Origin: Lapillicoccus jejuensis
GTDB lineage: Bacteria; Actinomycetota; Actinomycetes; Actinomycetales; Dermatophilaceae
DNA: 64,000 bases
Direction of reading: 5' to 3'
Assembly: GCF_006715055.1 (NCBI RefSeq)
Contig: NZ_VFMN01000001.1
Coordinates: forward strand, 3,720,001-3,784,000
Part shown: positions 25,323 to 34,586 of the stretch, one piece after another
Position numbering within the stretch: position 1 is the first letter of the stretch
Layout of the letters: each line of letters starts with the position of its first letter
The notes under the pieces: model-generated
Seen by the model: only the letters and a program-made list of their open reading frames with translations
What the model was told of the DNA's origin: nothing
The model's database searches: none
Program-made: the position numbers and the translations under genes

Positions 25323-26534
25323 TCAGGGCGCGGCGTCGGCGGGTCGCGCCGCGTCGAACGCGTGCCGCCGGGCGTGCAGGACGCCCTGGACGAGCGCGCC
25401 CTGCAGCGGGGCGTCGACGTCGAGGCGCGACAGGCGGATCTCGGGGACCGGCAACGGCAGCCGGGCCGCGAGGTGCGCGCGCAACGGCTCGAGCAGCAGG
25501 TCGCCGTTGCGGCCGATCCCGCCGCCGAGCAGCACCAGCGGCGGGTCGAGGACGGCGACGACGGCCGCGACGGCCAGGGCCAGTCGCTCGGCCTCGCGCT
25601 CCACGACCTGGGCGGCGACGGGGGAGCCGTGCCGGGCCGCGTCGAAGACGGCCTGCGCCGAGGGCAGGTCGAGGCCGAGGTCCTGGGCGGCGCGCACGAT
25701 GGCCGCGGACCCGGTCAGCTCCTCGATCCGGGTGGGCCCCGCCGTGGGGGAGGGGTCCGCCGGCAGGTAGGAGATCTCGCCGGCGGCGCCTCGGGCCCCG
25801 CGCAGGACCCGTCCGTCCTCGACGATGCCCATGCCGAGGCCGGTCCCGACCGAGACGAGGACGAAGGACGGACCCGGCGCGTCCCTCTCGGGCGAGGGGT
25901 CGGCCGGGGACTCTAGCGCGTCCAGCTCGGCGAGGGCGGCGAGGTTGATGTCGTTGTCGACCAGCAGCGTGCCGGGCAGCCCGGCCCGCAGCCGTCGCAG
26001 CACGGCGGGACGGTCCCACCCGGGCAGGTTGGGGGCGAGCCGGATGACGTCGGCGGCGGCGTCGTACACCCCGGGGCTGCCGAGGACCGTGTGGCTGACC
26101 CTTCCCCGGTCCGCTTCCGGGCACAGCCGCGCCGCGAGACGCAGCACCTGGTCGACGAGGGCGCGGGCCGACCGCCCGTCCGCGTCGGACTCGGCCCGGC
26201 CGACCACAGCGCCGGCGAGGTCGACCCTCGCCGCACGCACCCGGTGCCGGCCGACGTCGACGGCCAGCGCGCCGCCGGCGGACGCCTCGAGCGCGAAGAT
26301 GCGCGGCGACCGCCCGGTGGCGCCGGAACGCCGGCCGCTCTGGCGGACCAGGCCCACCTCCTCGAGCCGGGCCAGGGCCAGGCCCACCGTCGGCTTGGAC
26401 AGACCCGTCGCCTCGACGAGGTCCGGCGCCGACAGCGGACGACCCAGCCCGAGGACGTCGTACACGACGCGCTCGTTGGCCAGCCGCACGGACCTCGTCG
26501 AGCTGACCGGCGAGCTCAGCCTGGACACCGACAC
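25323..26534 (-). CDS. ROK-family transcriptional repressor
   Basis: A 403-aa ROK regulator: winged HTH at about 20-75 (LSAPDLVEATGLSKPTVGLAL), then an actin-like sugar-kinase-derived domain with LVDNDINLAAL and GTGLGMGIVEDG motifs. The zinc-binding part of canonical ROK proteins is altered: GEISY replaces GEIGH and no CxCGxxGC cluster is present. It is divergent from the amino-sugar operon, 110 bp away, and is the obvious candidate for its sugar-responsive repressor. Start is GTG 26534; a second in-frame GTG lies two codons later. Confidence 0.87.
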   Translation of the reverse strand: MSVSRLSSPVSSTRSVRLANERVVYDVLGLGRPLSAPDLVEATGLSKPTVGLALARLEEVGLVRQSGRRSGATGRSPRIFALEASAGGALAVDVGRHRVRAARVDLAGAVVGRAESDADGRSARALVDQVLRLAARLCPEADRGRVSHTVLGSPGVYDAAADVIRLAPNLPGWDRPAVLRRLRAGLPGTLLVDNDINLAALAELDALESPADPSPERDAPGPSFVLVSVGTGLGMGIVEDGRVLRGARGAAGEISYLPADPSPTAGPTRIEELTGSAAIVRAAQDLGLDLPSAQAVFDAARHGSPVAAQVVEREAERLALAVAAVVAVLDPPLVLLGGGIGRNGDLLLEPLRAHLAARLPLPVPEIRLSRLDVDAPLQGALVQGVLHARRHAFDAARPADAAP

Positions 26535-26577
26535 CGGGTGATCATCGCACCGACCGGACGTCGTCGGGTCAGGACCC

Positions 26578-26605
26578 TTGTCATTCGGAAGACTCTCTTA
26601 CTAAT
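26578..26605 (+). promoter_or_regulatory. Putative promoter/operator of the amino-sugar operon
   Basis: TTGTCA (26578-26583) and TACTAAT (26599-26605) form a plausible -35/-10 pair with 15-16 bp spacing. Between them AAGA-CTC-TCTT is a small dyad that a ROK repressor could read. This low-GC patch is the only one in the divergent spacer between the repressor and permease genes. Confidence 0.45.
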
Positions 26606-26644
26606 GTGCCTCCCAGCGACGACGGCCGAGGAGGGCTCGCCACG

Positions 26645-28102
26645 ATGACTGCCAGCACGGGAACGGTGGAGCAGGGTCAGGAGGGGCACTTCCGACGTCG
26701 GGTGGGCCCCTGGTCCGCGACCGCCATCAACATGACGCAGATGTGCGGCATCGGGCCGTTCGTCACGATCCCGCTCATGGTGGCGACGATGGGCGGCCCG
26801 CAGGCCGTCTTCGGCTGGGTGATCGGGGCGGTCCTCGCCCTGGCCGACGGGCTGGTGTGGGCCGAGCTCGGGGCGGCGATGCCCGGTGCGGGCGGGACCT
26901 ACCTCTACCTGCGCGAGGCCTTCCAGTACCGCACCGGCAAGCTCATGCCGTTCCTCTTCGCGTGGACCGCGGTCATCAGCATCCCGCTCATCATGTCCAC
27001 CGGCGTCATCGGACTGGTCCAGTACCTGGGATTCTTCTTCCCGGACATGAGCTGGCTCGAGGTGCACGCGATCGGCCTGCTCGTCGTCGCCGTCGTCATG
27101 GTGGCGCTGCTGCGTCGCATCGAGTCGATCCGGCTGCTCACGACGGCTCTGTGGGTCGTCATGATCGTCACCGTCGTGCTCGTCATCGCCGCCTGCTACA
27201 CCCACTTCGACGCGAGCCTGGCCTTCACCTTCCCGCAGGGGGCGTTCCGGGCGGGCGGTCCGTTCTTCACCGGGCTCGGCGCCGGGCTGCTCATCGCGGT
27301 CTACGACTACCTCGGCTACAACACGACGGCCTACATGGGTGACGAGCTGCGCGACCCCGGCCGGTCGATGCCGCGCTCGATCATCGTCTCGATCCTCGCG
27401 ATGATGCTCGTCTACCTCACCCTCAACGTCGGCGTCATGGGCGCGGTGCCGTGGCAGGAGGTCGCCTCGTCGAGCTCGGTGGCCAGCCTCGCGGTGACCC
27501 GCAGCTGGGGCCACGGCGCCGCTGCGCTGGTCACGGTCCTCATCATCGTCACCGCCTTCGGGTCGGTGTTCGCCGGGCTGCTCGGCGGGTCGCGGGTGCC
27601 CTACAACGCCGCCCGCGACCGGGTCTTCCTGCCCGCCTTCGCCCGGCTCTCGCCGAAGGGCGGCTACCCGTCGGTGGCCCTGGTCTTCATGGGCGTCGTC
27701 ACCGCGGCCGGCTCGCTGCTCGACCTCACCACCGTCATCAACATGCTCACCGCCGTGGCGGTCATCGTGCAGTCCATCGCCCAGGTGGCGGCCCTGGTGG
27801 TCCTGCGCCGCCGGCAGCCGACGCTGCGCCGGCCCTACCGGATGGCGCTCTACCCGCTACCGGCCGTCGTCGCCCTCGTCGGCTGGGCGTACGTCTACGT
27901 CTCGGCCACCCCGCTGTCGATCGGCCTGTCGCTGCTCTGGATCGTCGCGGGCGTCGTCGCCTTCCTCGTCTGGGCCCGGGTGCGACGCTCCTGGCCCTTC
28001 GGCCCCATCGAGGTGCGCGAGGCGTACGTCGAGCTGCAGGAGCACGGCGTCGACGCGCGCGACGAGGACGAGCACGCCGAGCCGCCCGCGGTGACCGCGT
28101 GA
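26645..28102 (+). CDS. APC-superfamily permease in amino-sugar operon
   Basis: A 485-aa transporter with about 12 membrane helices of the amino acid-polyamine-organocation superfamily. The TM1 motif is CGIGPFVTIPL and the conserved GAGGTYLYLREAF occurs around residue 80. Annotation by family would be amino acid permease, but its position as first gene before a ROK kinase and two secreted amino-sugar hydrolases suggests uptake of glucosamine or another aminated product. That is inference. ATG at 26645 follows GAGGAG, ten bases upstream. The stop overlaps the kinase start (GTGA). Confidence 0.82.
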   Translation: MTASTGTVEQGQEGHFRRRVGPWSATAINMTQMCGIGPFVTIPLMVATMGGPQAVFGWVIGAVLALADGLVWAELGAAMPGAGGTYLYLREAFQYRTGKLMPFLFAWTAVISIPLIMSTGVIGLVQYLGFFFPDMSWLEVHAIGLLVVAVVMVALLRRIESIRLLTTALWVVMIVTVVLVIAACYTHFDASLAFTFPQGAFRAGGPFFTGLGAGLLIAVYDYLGYNTTAYMGDELRDPGRSMPRSIIVSILAMMLVYLTLNVGVMGAVPWQEVASSSSVASLAVTRSWGHGAAALVTVLIIVTAFGSVFAGLLGGSRVPYNAARDRVFLPAFARLSPKGGYPSVALVFMGVVTAAGSLLDLTTVINMLTAVAVIVQSIAQVAALVVLRRRQPTLRRPYRMALYPLPAVVALVGWAYVYVSATPLSIGLSLLWIVAGVVAFLVWARVRRSWPFGPIEVREAYVELQEHGVDARDEDEHAEPPAVTA

Positions 28103-29043
28103 CCCTCGCCGCCGCGCCGCTGCTGCTCGGCGTCGACGTCGGCGGCACCAAGGTCCAGGTCGCCCTCGCCCGTCCCGACGGCACCGTCGTCGACCGGCGG
28201 ACCGGCCCGACCCGGGCCGCGGACGGCGCCGAGCAGGTGGTCGCGCGGGCCGCCGACCTCGCCCGGCAGCTGCTCACCGCGCGCGCCGGCCGGCTCGTCG
28301 CGGTGGGCGCGGTCTGCCCCGGCGTCCCGGGACCGGACGGCGTCCTGCTCGCGCCGACCATCGACGGCTGGGAGGACCTGCGCTTCGCCGACGCCCTGCG
28401 GCAGCGGCTGGGGCGGCTCGTCGGGCCGGGCGTCCCCGTCGCCGTCGGGAACGACGTCAAGGCGGGGGCGGCCTCCGAGGCCGCGTCCGGCGCGCTCGTG
28501 GGCAGCCGGTGCGGGGTCTACCTCAACCTCGGCACCGGGCTCGCCCTCGCGGTCGTCGTCGACGGCGTCGTCCTCTGCGGCGCGCACGGCGTCGCCGGCG
28601 AGATCGCCTACCAGCTGGTCGCGCCGGGCACCCCCGGGGCGCGCGACGGCCGGGCGCCGCTGGAGGAGGCGGTGAGCGGCCGGGTCCTCGACGACCGGGC
28701 GGCCGCCGCCGCGGGGCGCCGTACCACCGGGGTGGAGGTGCTGCTCGGGGACGACGTCGCGCTGCGCGAGTCGCTCGAGCCGGCGCTGGCGCTGCTCGAC
28801 CTCGCCCTCGTCAACGCCTGCTGCCTGCTCGACCCGGACGTGGTCGTCGTCGCCGGGGGACTGGTCCGCGCCGGCGACGTGCTGCTCCCGCGGCTGCGGC
28901 GCGCGCTCGAGCGGGGCGTGCCGGTCCCGCCCGTCGTCGTCCCCGCCCACCGCCCGTACGACGCCCCGCTGCACGGGGCGCTGCTGCTCGCCGAGCGCGC
29001 GCTCGGGGAGCACGCCCCCGCCGTCCTCGAGGAGCCCGCATGA
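28099..29043 (+). CDS. ROK-family sugar kinase
   Basis: A 314-aa ROK kinase, probably phosphorylating an amino sugar or glucose after import. The ATP-binding phosphate-1 motif is GVDVGGTKVQVAL (residues about 10-22); the catalytic aspartate lies in VAVGNDVKAGA; phosphate-2 is LNLGTGLALAVVVDG. As in the repressor, the zinc site is missing (GEIAY instead of GEIGH, no cysteine cluster), so stability or substrate recognition may differ from NagK-type enzymes. It overlaps both neighbours by 4 bp (28099-28102 and 29040-29043). Confidence 0.84.
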   Translation: MTLAAAPLLLGVDVGGTKVQVALARPDGTVVDRRTGPTRAADGAEQVVARAADLARQLLTARAGRLVAVGAVCPGVPGPDGVLLAPTIDGWEDLRFADALRQRLGRLVGPGVPVAVGNDVKAGAASEAASGALVGSRCGVYLNLGTGLALAVVVDGVVLCGAHGVAGEIAYQLVAPGTPGARDGRAPLEEAVSGRVLDDRAAAAAGRRTTGVEVLLGDDVALRESLEPALALLDLALVNACCLLDPDVVVVAGGLVRAGDVLLPRLRRALERGVPVPPVVVPAHRPYDAPLHGALLLAERALGEHAPAVLEEPA

Positions 29044-31943
29044 GACCCACGACCCGCGCCCGGTGGTCGATCGTCGTCGTCGCCGTCCTCGCGGCGCTCC
29101 TGCCGGCCGTGTCGTCCTCACCCGTCGCGGGTGCCGCCGTGGCGACCGGTCCGACGTCCGTCACGAGCACGCCCGACCCCGCCCTGGTGGCGCTGGCCGC
29201 CGCCGTGCGTGCCCACGCCCCGGCCGACGTCGGGACGACGACGGTCGGGCTGGGCGGGTGGCAGGTGGCGAGCACGGCCGACGACCACGGCGCCGGTGGG
29301 GCCGTCTCGCGGGTGGGCTACCCGACCCGGGGCTGGCTGCCGGTGCGGCCCGACGACGCCGGCGCCCCCGGCACCGAGATCACCGCGCTGCTGCAGAACG
29401 GGGTGTGCCCGCACGTCTTCTTCTCCGACACGATGCGGCGCTGCTTCGGCACCCAGACCACGGGACGCGAGACGGTCGCCCGGTTCGCCGTGCCCTGGTG
29501 GTACCGCACGACCTTCGCCACCCCCGCCCGCTCCGGCCACGTCGAGCTCGTCGTCAACGGTGTCGTCGGCGAGGCGGACGTGTGGGTCAACGGGCACGAG
29601 GTGGCCACCCACGACGAGGTGACCGGCGCCTACACGCAGCACCGGATCGACGTGACCGCGCTCGTGCGCCCGCACGGACAGAACGTCCTGGCGATGAAGG
29701 TGCACCCGAACGACCCCCTGCGGATGTTCACCGTCTCCGACATCGACTGGAGCCAGATCCCACCCGACCAGAACACCGGCATCCAGTTCCCGGTGCAGGT
29801 GCGCGGCAGCGACGACGTCGCGCTCGACGACGCGCACGTCGTGCAGGACACCGCGGCTGATCTGTCGAGCACCCGTCTGAGCGTGCTGGGGACGGTGTCC
29901 AACAGCGCCGACCGGCCCCGACGGGCGACCGTGGCCGCCGTGGTGGTCCCGCCGGACGACCGGACCGAGCCCGTCTACGCCACGACGGAGGTCCTCGTCC
30001 CGGCGCACACGAGCCGCGCGGTGGCGATCACCCCCGCCGACGCACCGTCCCTGGTCCTGCACCACCCCGCCGTGTGGTGGCCCTACCGGATGGGTGGCCA
30101 GCCGCTCTACACGACGGTGACGGCGCTCCTCTCCGACGGGCACGTCGTGGCCAGCACGACGAGCCGGCTGGGGATCCGGACCGTCTCGAGCCGGCTGGTG
30201 GGTCCCTCGACCCTTGCGCCCGACGGCGTGCGCCAGTACACCGTCGACGGGCGGCCGATCGTGCTGCGCGGCGGCGGGTTCCAGCCCGACCTCTTCCTGC
30301 GCTACTCCGCCGCCGACACCGACCAGCAGATCCGGCTGCTGCGCAGCGCCGGGCTCGACACCATCCGGGTCGAGGGGCACTTCATGCCCCAGGACTTCTA
30401 CGACCGGATGGACGCCGCCGGCATCCTCGTCGCCTCGGGCTTCTCCTGCTGCGACGCGTGGGAGCTGCCGACCGACCAGCCGGTGAGCGCGCCGGACCTG
30501 CGGGTGCTGGGCGACTCGGCGGCCAATCTCGCTCGCGTCCTGCGCGACCACCCGTCGGTGTTCACCTTCCAGTGGAGCGACAACAATCCGGTGCCGGCGC
30601 AGGAACGGGTCACGCTCGCCGCGTTCCACGCCGAGGACCTCGACGTGCCGGTCATCGCCTCGGCGGAGAACAAGTCGACGCCCCGGCTCGGGCCGGCGGG
30701 GGAGAAGGAGGGTCCCTACGACTGGGTGCCGCCGAGCTACTGGTACGACCGGACGCACACCAGCTACGCCGACGACCCGAGCCTGACCAACGACGGTGGA
30801 GCCTGGTCGCTGGACAGCGAGCAGAGCGCCGGGCACACGGTGCCGACCCATGACTCGATGAACCGCTTCCTCTCCGCCGACGACCAGCGGCGTCTGTGGC
30901 AGGACCCGACCGCGAACCAGTACCACGCCAACGCCGAGACCGGCACGACCGGCTACGCGTTCGGGACCCTGGCGAACTTCGACGCGGCGCTCCGGGCCCG
31001 GTACGGCACCTGGTCCGACCTCGACGGCTACGTCCGCGAGGCGCAGCTGGCCAATTACGAGAACGTGCGAGCCCAGTTCGAGGCCTTCATCCTGCATTCC
31101 CACGACGCCGCTTCCCCGTCGACGGGGACGATCTACTGGATGGCCAACAAGGGCTGGCCGACCCTGCTGTGGGACCTCTACAACGCGGACTACGACCAGG
31201 CCGGGAGCTTCTTCGGTGCCCAAGAGGCGAACCGGGCGCTGCACGCCATCTTCGACCCGGCCACCGGCACGGTCGCCGTCGACAACCTCACCGGGTCCGG
31301 GGTGAGCGGGCTGTCGGTGACCGCCGACGTCGTCCGCCCCGACGGGACCGTCCTCGACCGCGGCCGGGGGGCCGTCGGGACGGTGCCGTCCGAAGGGCTG
31401 CGCACGGGCGTCGTCCACCTCACGGTGCCCGCGGCGACGGCGCCGCCGCAGCGCGCGACGACGTACCTCGTGCGGCTGGTCCTGCACCGCGACGGGCGGG
31501 TCGTGGACCGCAGCACCTACTGGTACTCGACCCAGGCCGACGTCGTCGACTGGCCCGCAACGCTGGGCAACCCGCAGGCGACGATGGTGCGGTACGGCGA
31601 CCTCACCGGGCTTCGGGACCTGCCGACGGCGACCGTGCGGATGTCGTCGACGACGACATCCGCCGGCGGGTGGTCGCGGACCACGGTCACGCTGGAGAAC
31701 ACCTCACCCCGGGCGACCGCGCTGTTCCTGCGGGCCGACGTGCGCCGGGGCCGGGCCGACGGGGCGCCGTACGGCGGCGACGACCAGGTGCGGACGGCGA
31801 CCTGGGACGTCGACGACGTCAGCCTGGCGCCGGGGGAGCGGCAGGTGCTGACCGCCACGTACCCGACCGAGGACCTGCAGGGCGCCGCGCCCGTGGTCAC
31901 CCTCACCGGCTGGAACGTCCGCTCGGCACATGGACGGGGGTGA
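29040..31943 (+). CDS. Secreted GH2 exo-beta-D-glucosaminidase-like hydrolase
   Basis: A 967-aa secreted glycoside hydrolase family 2 protein resembling CsxA exo-chitosanase, which releases glucosamine from chito-oligosaccharide ends. A Sec signal peptide ends near residue 33. A sugar-binding jelly-roll domain (about 70-260), two immunoglobulin-like domains and a TIM barrel (about 400-720) follow, then C-terminal beta domains. The subfamily signature GPYDWVPPSYWYD is at 558-570. SDNNP at 513-517 replaces the usual GH2 NE motif, with Glu522 as acid/base candidate, and Glu594 (LDSEQSAGHTVP) fits the nucleophile. Related GH2 beta-mannosidases are less likely. ATG overlaps the kinase stop. Confidence 0.82.
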   Translation: MRPTTRARWSIVVVAVLAALLPAVSSSPVAGAAVATGPTSVTSTPDPALVALAAAVRAHAPADVGTTTVGLGGWQVASTADDHGAGGAVSRVGYPTRGWLPVRPDDAGAPGTEITALLQNGVCPHVFFSDTMRRCFGTQTTGRETVARFAVPWWYRTTFATPARSGHVELVVNGVVGEADVWVNGHEVATHDEVTGAYTQHRIDVTALVRPHGQNVLAMKVHPNDPLRMFTVSDIDWSQIPPDQNTGIQFPVQVRGSDDVALDDAHVVQDTAADLSSTRLSVLGTVSNSADRPRRATVAAVVVPPDDRTEPVYATTEVLVPAHTSRAVAITPADAPSLVLHHPAVWWPYRMGGQPLYTTVTALLSDGHVVASTTSRLGIRTVSSRLVGPSTLAPDGVRQYTVDGRPIVLRGGGFQPDLFLRYSAADTDQQIRLLRSAGLDTIRVEGHFMPQDFYDRMDAAGILVASGFSCCDAWELPTDQPVSAPDLRVLGDSAANLARVLRDHPSVFTFQWSDNNPVPAQERVTLAAFHAEDLDVPVIASAENKSTPRLGPAGEKEGPYDWVPPSYWYDRTHTSYADDPSLTNDGGAWSLDSEQSAGHTVPTHDSMNRFLSADDQRRLWQDPTANQYHANAETGTTGYAFGTLANFDAALRARYGTWSDLDGYVREAQLANYENVRAQFEAFILHSHDAASPSTGTIYWMANKGWPTLLWDLYNADYDQAGSFFGAQEANRALHAIFDPATGTVAVDNLTGSGVSGLSVTADVVRPDGTVLDRGRGAVGTVPSEGLRTGVVHLTVPAATAPPQRATTYLVRLVLHRDGRVVDRSTYWYSTQADVVDWPATLGNPQATMVRYGDLTGLRDLPTATVRMSSTTTSAGGWSRTTVTLENTSPRATALFLRADVRRGRADGAPYGGDDQVRTATWDVDDVSLAPGERQVLTATYPTEDLQGAAPVVTLTGWNVRSAHGRG

Positions 31944-32029
31944 CGCGGGTAGACAGCACCGGTCCCCGGCCCACCCCCAGGCCCACCCCGGCCGGAACCC
32001 GTTCGACCCTCACCGAAGGACGGCACGAC

Positions 32030-33670
32030 ATGCGCACCCGACTCACGGCCCTCGTGGCCTCCACCGCCGTCGCCGGCGGCCTCCTGCTCGGCACCGCCGG
32101 GCCCCCGGCTCTCGCCTCGACGGTGGCCGGCCCGTCCTCGACCAGCGCGACGGCGCAGCCGTCACCGGCCCAGCGCGTCCTGCCGACGCCCACCTCGCTC
32201 GTCACGCGGACCGGCACCCTGACGTTCTCCCGCGCCAGCGTCATCGACGTCGGCGCGCACGCGCGCCCGGACACCCTCCAGGTCGCCCAGGACCTGGCCG
32301 CGTTCCTGCGCACCCCCACCGGGTACCCGTGGCGGGTCGTGCGCGGTGGCTCGACCGGTGACGCCGGACGGGTCGTCCTCGCCGTCGGCGGCCCGAGCGG
32401 TCTCGGCACGGAGGGCTACCGGCTCGATGTCGACGGGACGAGCGCCCGGCTGACCGCGCCGACCGCGGACGGCCTCTTCCACGGCGTGCAGACCCTGCGG
32501 CAGCTGATGCCGCCGTCCGTCGAGGCGGCCACCGTGCAGGCCGGCGCGACCTGGAGCGTGCCGCAGGTGCTCGTCACCGACACCCCGCGCTACCCCCTCC
32601 GCGGGGCGATGCTCGACGTCGCGCGCCACTTCATGACCGTCGGCGAGGTCGAGCGCTACCTCGACGCGATGGTGCCGCTCAAGCTCAACACCTTCGTCCT
32701 GCACCTCGCCGACGACCAGGGGTGGCGCCTCGCCATCCGCAGCTGGCCCCGACTGGCGACGTACGGCGGGGCGATCGAGACGGGCGGGACGCCCGGCGGC
32801 TACTACACGCAGGCGCAGTTCCGGCAGCTCGTCGCGTACGCCGCCGCGCGGCACATCACCCTCGTGCCGCAGATCGACCTGCCCGGGCACACCAACGCGG
32901 CGCTGGCCAGCTACGCCCAGCTCAACTGCGACGGCGTCGCACCCCCGCGCTACACCGGCACCGACGTCGGGTTCTCGTCACTGTGCGCGAGCAAGCCGGT
33001 GACCTACCGCTTCCTCGACGACGTGCTGAGCGAGATCTCGGCCCTCACGCCCGGTCGTTACGTGAGCATCGGCGGCGACGAGGCGCACAGCACGACGGCG
33101 GCCGACTACACGAAGATGGTCGACGCGGCGCAGCGCATCCTGCACCGCAACGGCAAGCAGATGTGGGGCTGGCACCAGACCGCGGCGGCCGACCCGGCGA
33201 GGGGCAGCGTCGCCGCGTACTGGGGGACGGCCGGGTCGGACGCCGACATCGCGCTGGCCCAGGAGGCGGCGGCCAAGGGGGAGCGGCTGGTCATGGCACC
33301 GGCCGACCACGCCTACCTCGACATGAAGTACGACGCGAGCACGCCGTACGGGCAGGACTGGGCCGGGCTGGTCTCCGTCACCGACTCGTACACGTGGGAC
33401 CCGGCGACGCTGGTGCCCGGGGTCCCCGACTCGTCGATCGCCGGCGTGCTCGCCCCGGTGTGGACCGAGACGCTGCCCTCGATCGGCCCGGTCGAGTACA
33501 TGGCGTTCCCGCGGCTGGCCGGCATCGCCCAGCTCGGCTGGTCGACCCAGCGCAGCCACGACCTCGAGGCCTACCTCGTCCAGCTCGCCGCGCAGGCGCC
33601 GCGGTGGGAGGCGGCGGGGGTGCGGTTCTACCGGGCCCCCGAGGTCGCCTGGCGGCGCTTCGGGGGCTGA
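32030..33670 (+). CDS. Secreted beta-N-acetylhexosaminidase (GH20)
   Basis: A 546-aa exported GH20 enzyme removing terminal GlcNAc from chito-oligosaccharides or glycans. A signal peptide ends near ALAST (residue 30). The GH20b domain (about 45-180) precedes the catalytic barrel (about 190-530), where GGDEAH carries the catalytic pair Asp350-Glu351. Other hallmarks are RGAMLDVARHFM, HLADDQGWRL, QIDLPGHTNAA and VWTETLPS. ATG follows CGAAGGA, and the gene begins 86 bp after the GH2 gene, so it may be in the same operon. Confidence 0.93.
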   Translation: MRTRLTALVASTAVAGGLLLGTAGPPALASTVAGPSSTSATAQPSPAQRVLPTPTSLVTRTGTLTFSRASVIDVGAHARPDTLQVAQDLAAFLRTPTGYPWRVVRGGSTGDAGRVVLAVGGPSGLGTEGYRLDVDGTSARLTAPTADGLFHGVQTLRQLMPPSVEAATVQAGATWSVPQVLVTDTPRYPLRGAMLDVARHFMTVGEVERYLDAMVPLKLNTFVLHLADDQGWRLAIRSWPRLATYGGAIETGGTPGGYYTQAQFRQLVAYAAARHITLVPQIDLPGHTNAALASYAQLNCDGVAPPRYTGTDVGFSSLCASKPVTYRFLDDVLSEISALTPGRYVSIGGDEAHSTTAADYTKMVDAAQRILHRNGKQMWGWHQTAAADPARGSVAAYWGTAGSDADIALAQEAAAKGERLVMAPADHAYLDMKYDASTPYGQDWAGLVSVTDSYTWDPATLVPGVPDSSIAGVLAPVWTETLPSIGPVEYMAFPRLAGIAQLGWSTQRSHDLEAYLVQLAAQAPRWEAAGVRFYRAPEVAWRRFGG

Positions 33671-33680
33671 GCGACCGGGC

Positions 33681-34508
33681 TCAGGCGAGCCGGGGCAGGG
33701 CCGGGTTGGCGTCGGACGCGGCGACGTCACCCGGCTCGAGCCCGGGCAGCCAGGTGCGCAGGTCGTTGACCTGAGCGGGGTTCGCCGGCGGCCGCACGAC
33801 CAGGCCGTCGGCGAACCAGATGACGGTCATCACCTCACGCATCCGGGTGGCGGTGTTGCCCAGGGCCTGGTGCACCGTCCACCCGGAGTGGAAGGAGGCG
33901 TCGCCGGCGCGCATCGCGACGGGCTCGTCGACGGCGAGCCCGCGCTCGTGCACGAGCCGCTCGAAGTGGTCCTGCGACGCGTCGGAGATGCCGATGTCGG
34001 ACAGCGGCCCGTCGTGGTGGCTGCCGGCGGCGAACGCGAGCCCGCCGTGGGCCGGGGTGATGTCGACCAGCGGCATCCACATCGTCAGGCACCGGTTGCC
34101 GTCGAGCGGCCAGTACTGCGCGTCCTGGTGCCACGGGGTGTAGCCGCCGCCGGGCTCCTTGAACAGCGCCTGGTCGTGGTAGAGCCGCACGCGCTCGACG
34201 CCGAGCAGCGCCGCGGCGACACCGGCGAACCGGGAGGCGTGCACGAAGCGGGCGATGTCCGCGTCCTCGGTCCACAGGTTCATCGCCTGGACGAAGGCCA
34301 TGCCGTAGCGGTCGCGCTCCTCCAGCGGAGGCAGATCGACCAGACGGCGCTCGACGGCACGGGCGATGGCCGGGCGGAACGCGTCGGCCTCCTGCGAGGT
34401 CGCCACCTGGCGCAGGCGGACGAAGCCGTGGTGGCGGAAGTGGTCGACCGCGTCGTCGGGGACGGGGTACGGCGTGGTGAGCTCGGGGAGACTGGTCGTG
34501 GTCGTCAT
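33681..34508 (-). CDS. Phytanoyl-CoA dioxygenase family protein (PhyH)
   Basis: A 275-aa Fe(II)/2-oxoglutarate-dependent oxygenase. The iron-binding HxD is in YTPWHQDAQYW at about residue 128, the distal histidine in HSGWTVHQALGN at about 220, and the 2-oxoglutarate arginine lies shortly after. A substrate is not predictable. It is divergent from an AraC regulator 78 bp away, which is the likely controller. Its end is only ten bp from the convergent hexosaminidase. Confidence 0.87.
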   Translation of the reverse strand: MTTTTSLPELTTPYPVPDDAVDHFRHHGFVRLRQVATSQEADAFRPAIARAVERRLVDLPPLEERDRYGMAFVQAMNLWTEDADIARFVHASRFAGVAAALLGVERVRLYHDQALFKEPGGGYTPWHQDAQYWPLDGNRCLTMWMPLVDITPAHGGLAFAAGSHHDGPLSDIGISDASQDHFERLVHERGLAVDEPVAMRAGDASFHSGWTVHQALGNTATRMREVMTVIWFADGLVVRPPANPAQVNDLRTWLPGLEPGDVAASDANPALPRLA

Positions 34509-34586
34509 GACGCACAGTCCACTCCGGCCTCGGACGCTGGTCCCGGTACGTCGTGGTCGCGGGGGACGTCCTGGTTGACTGCCGGT

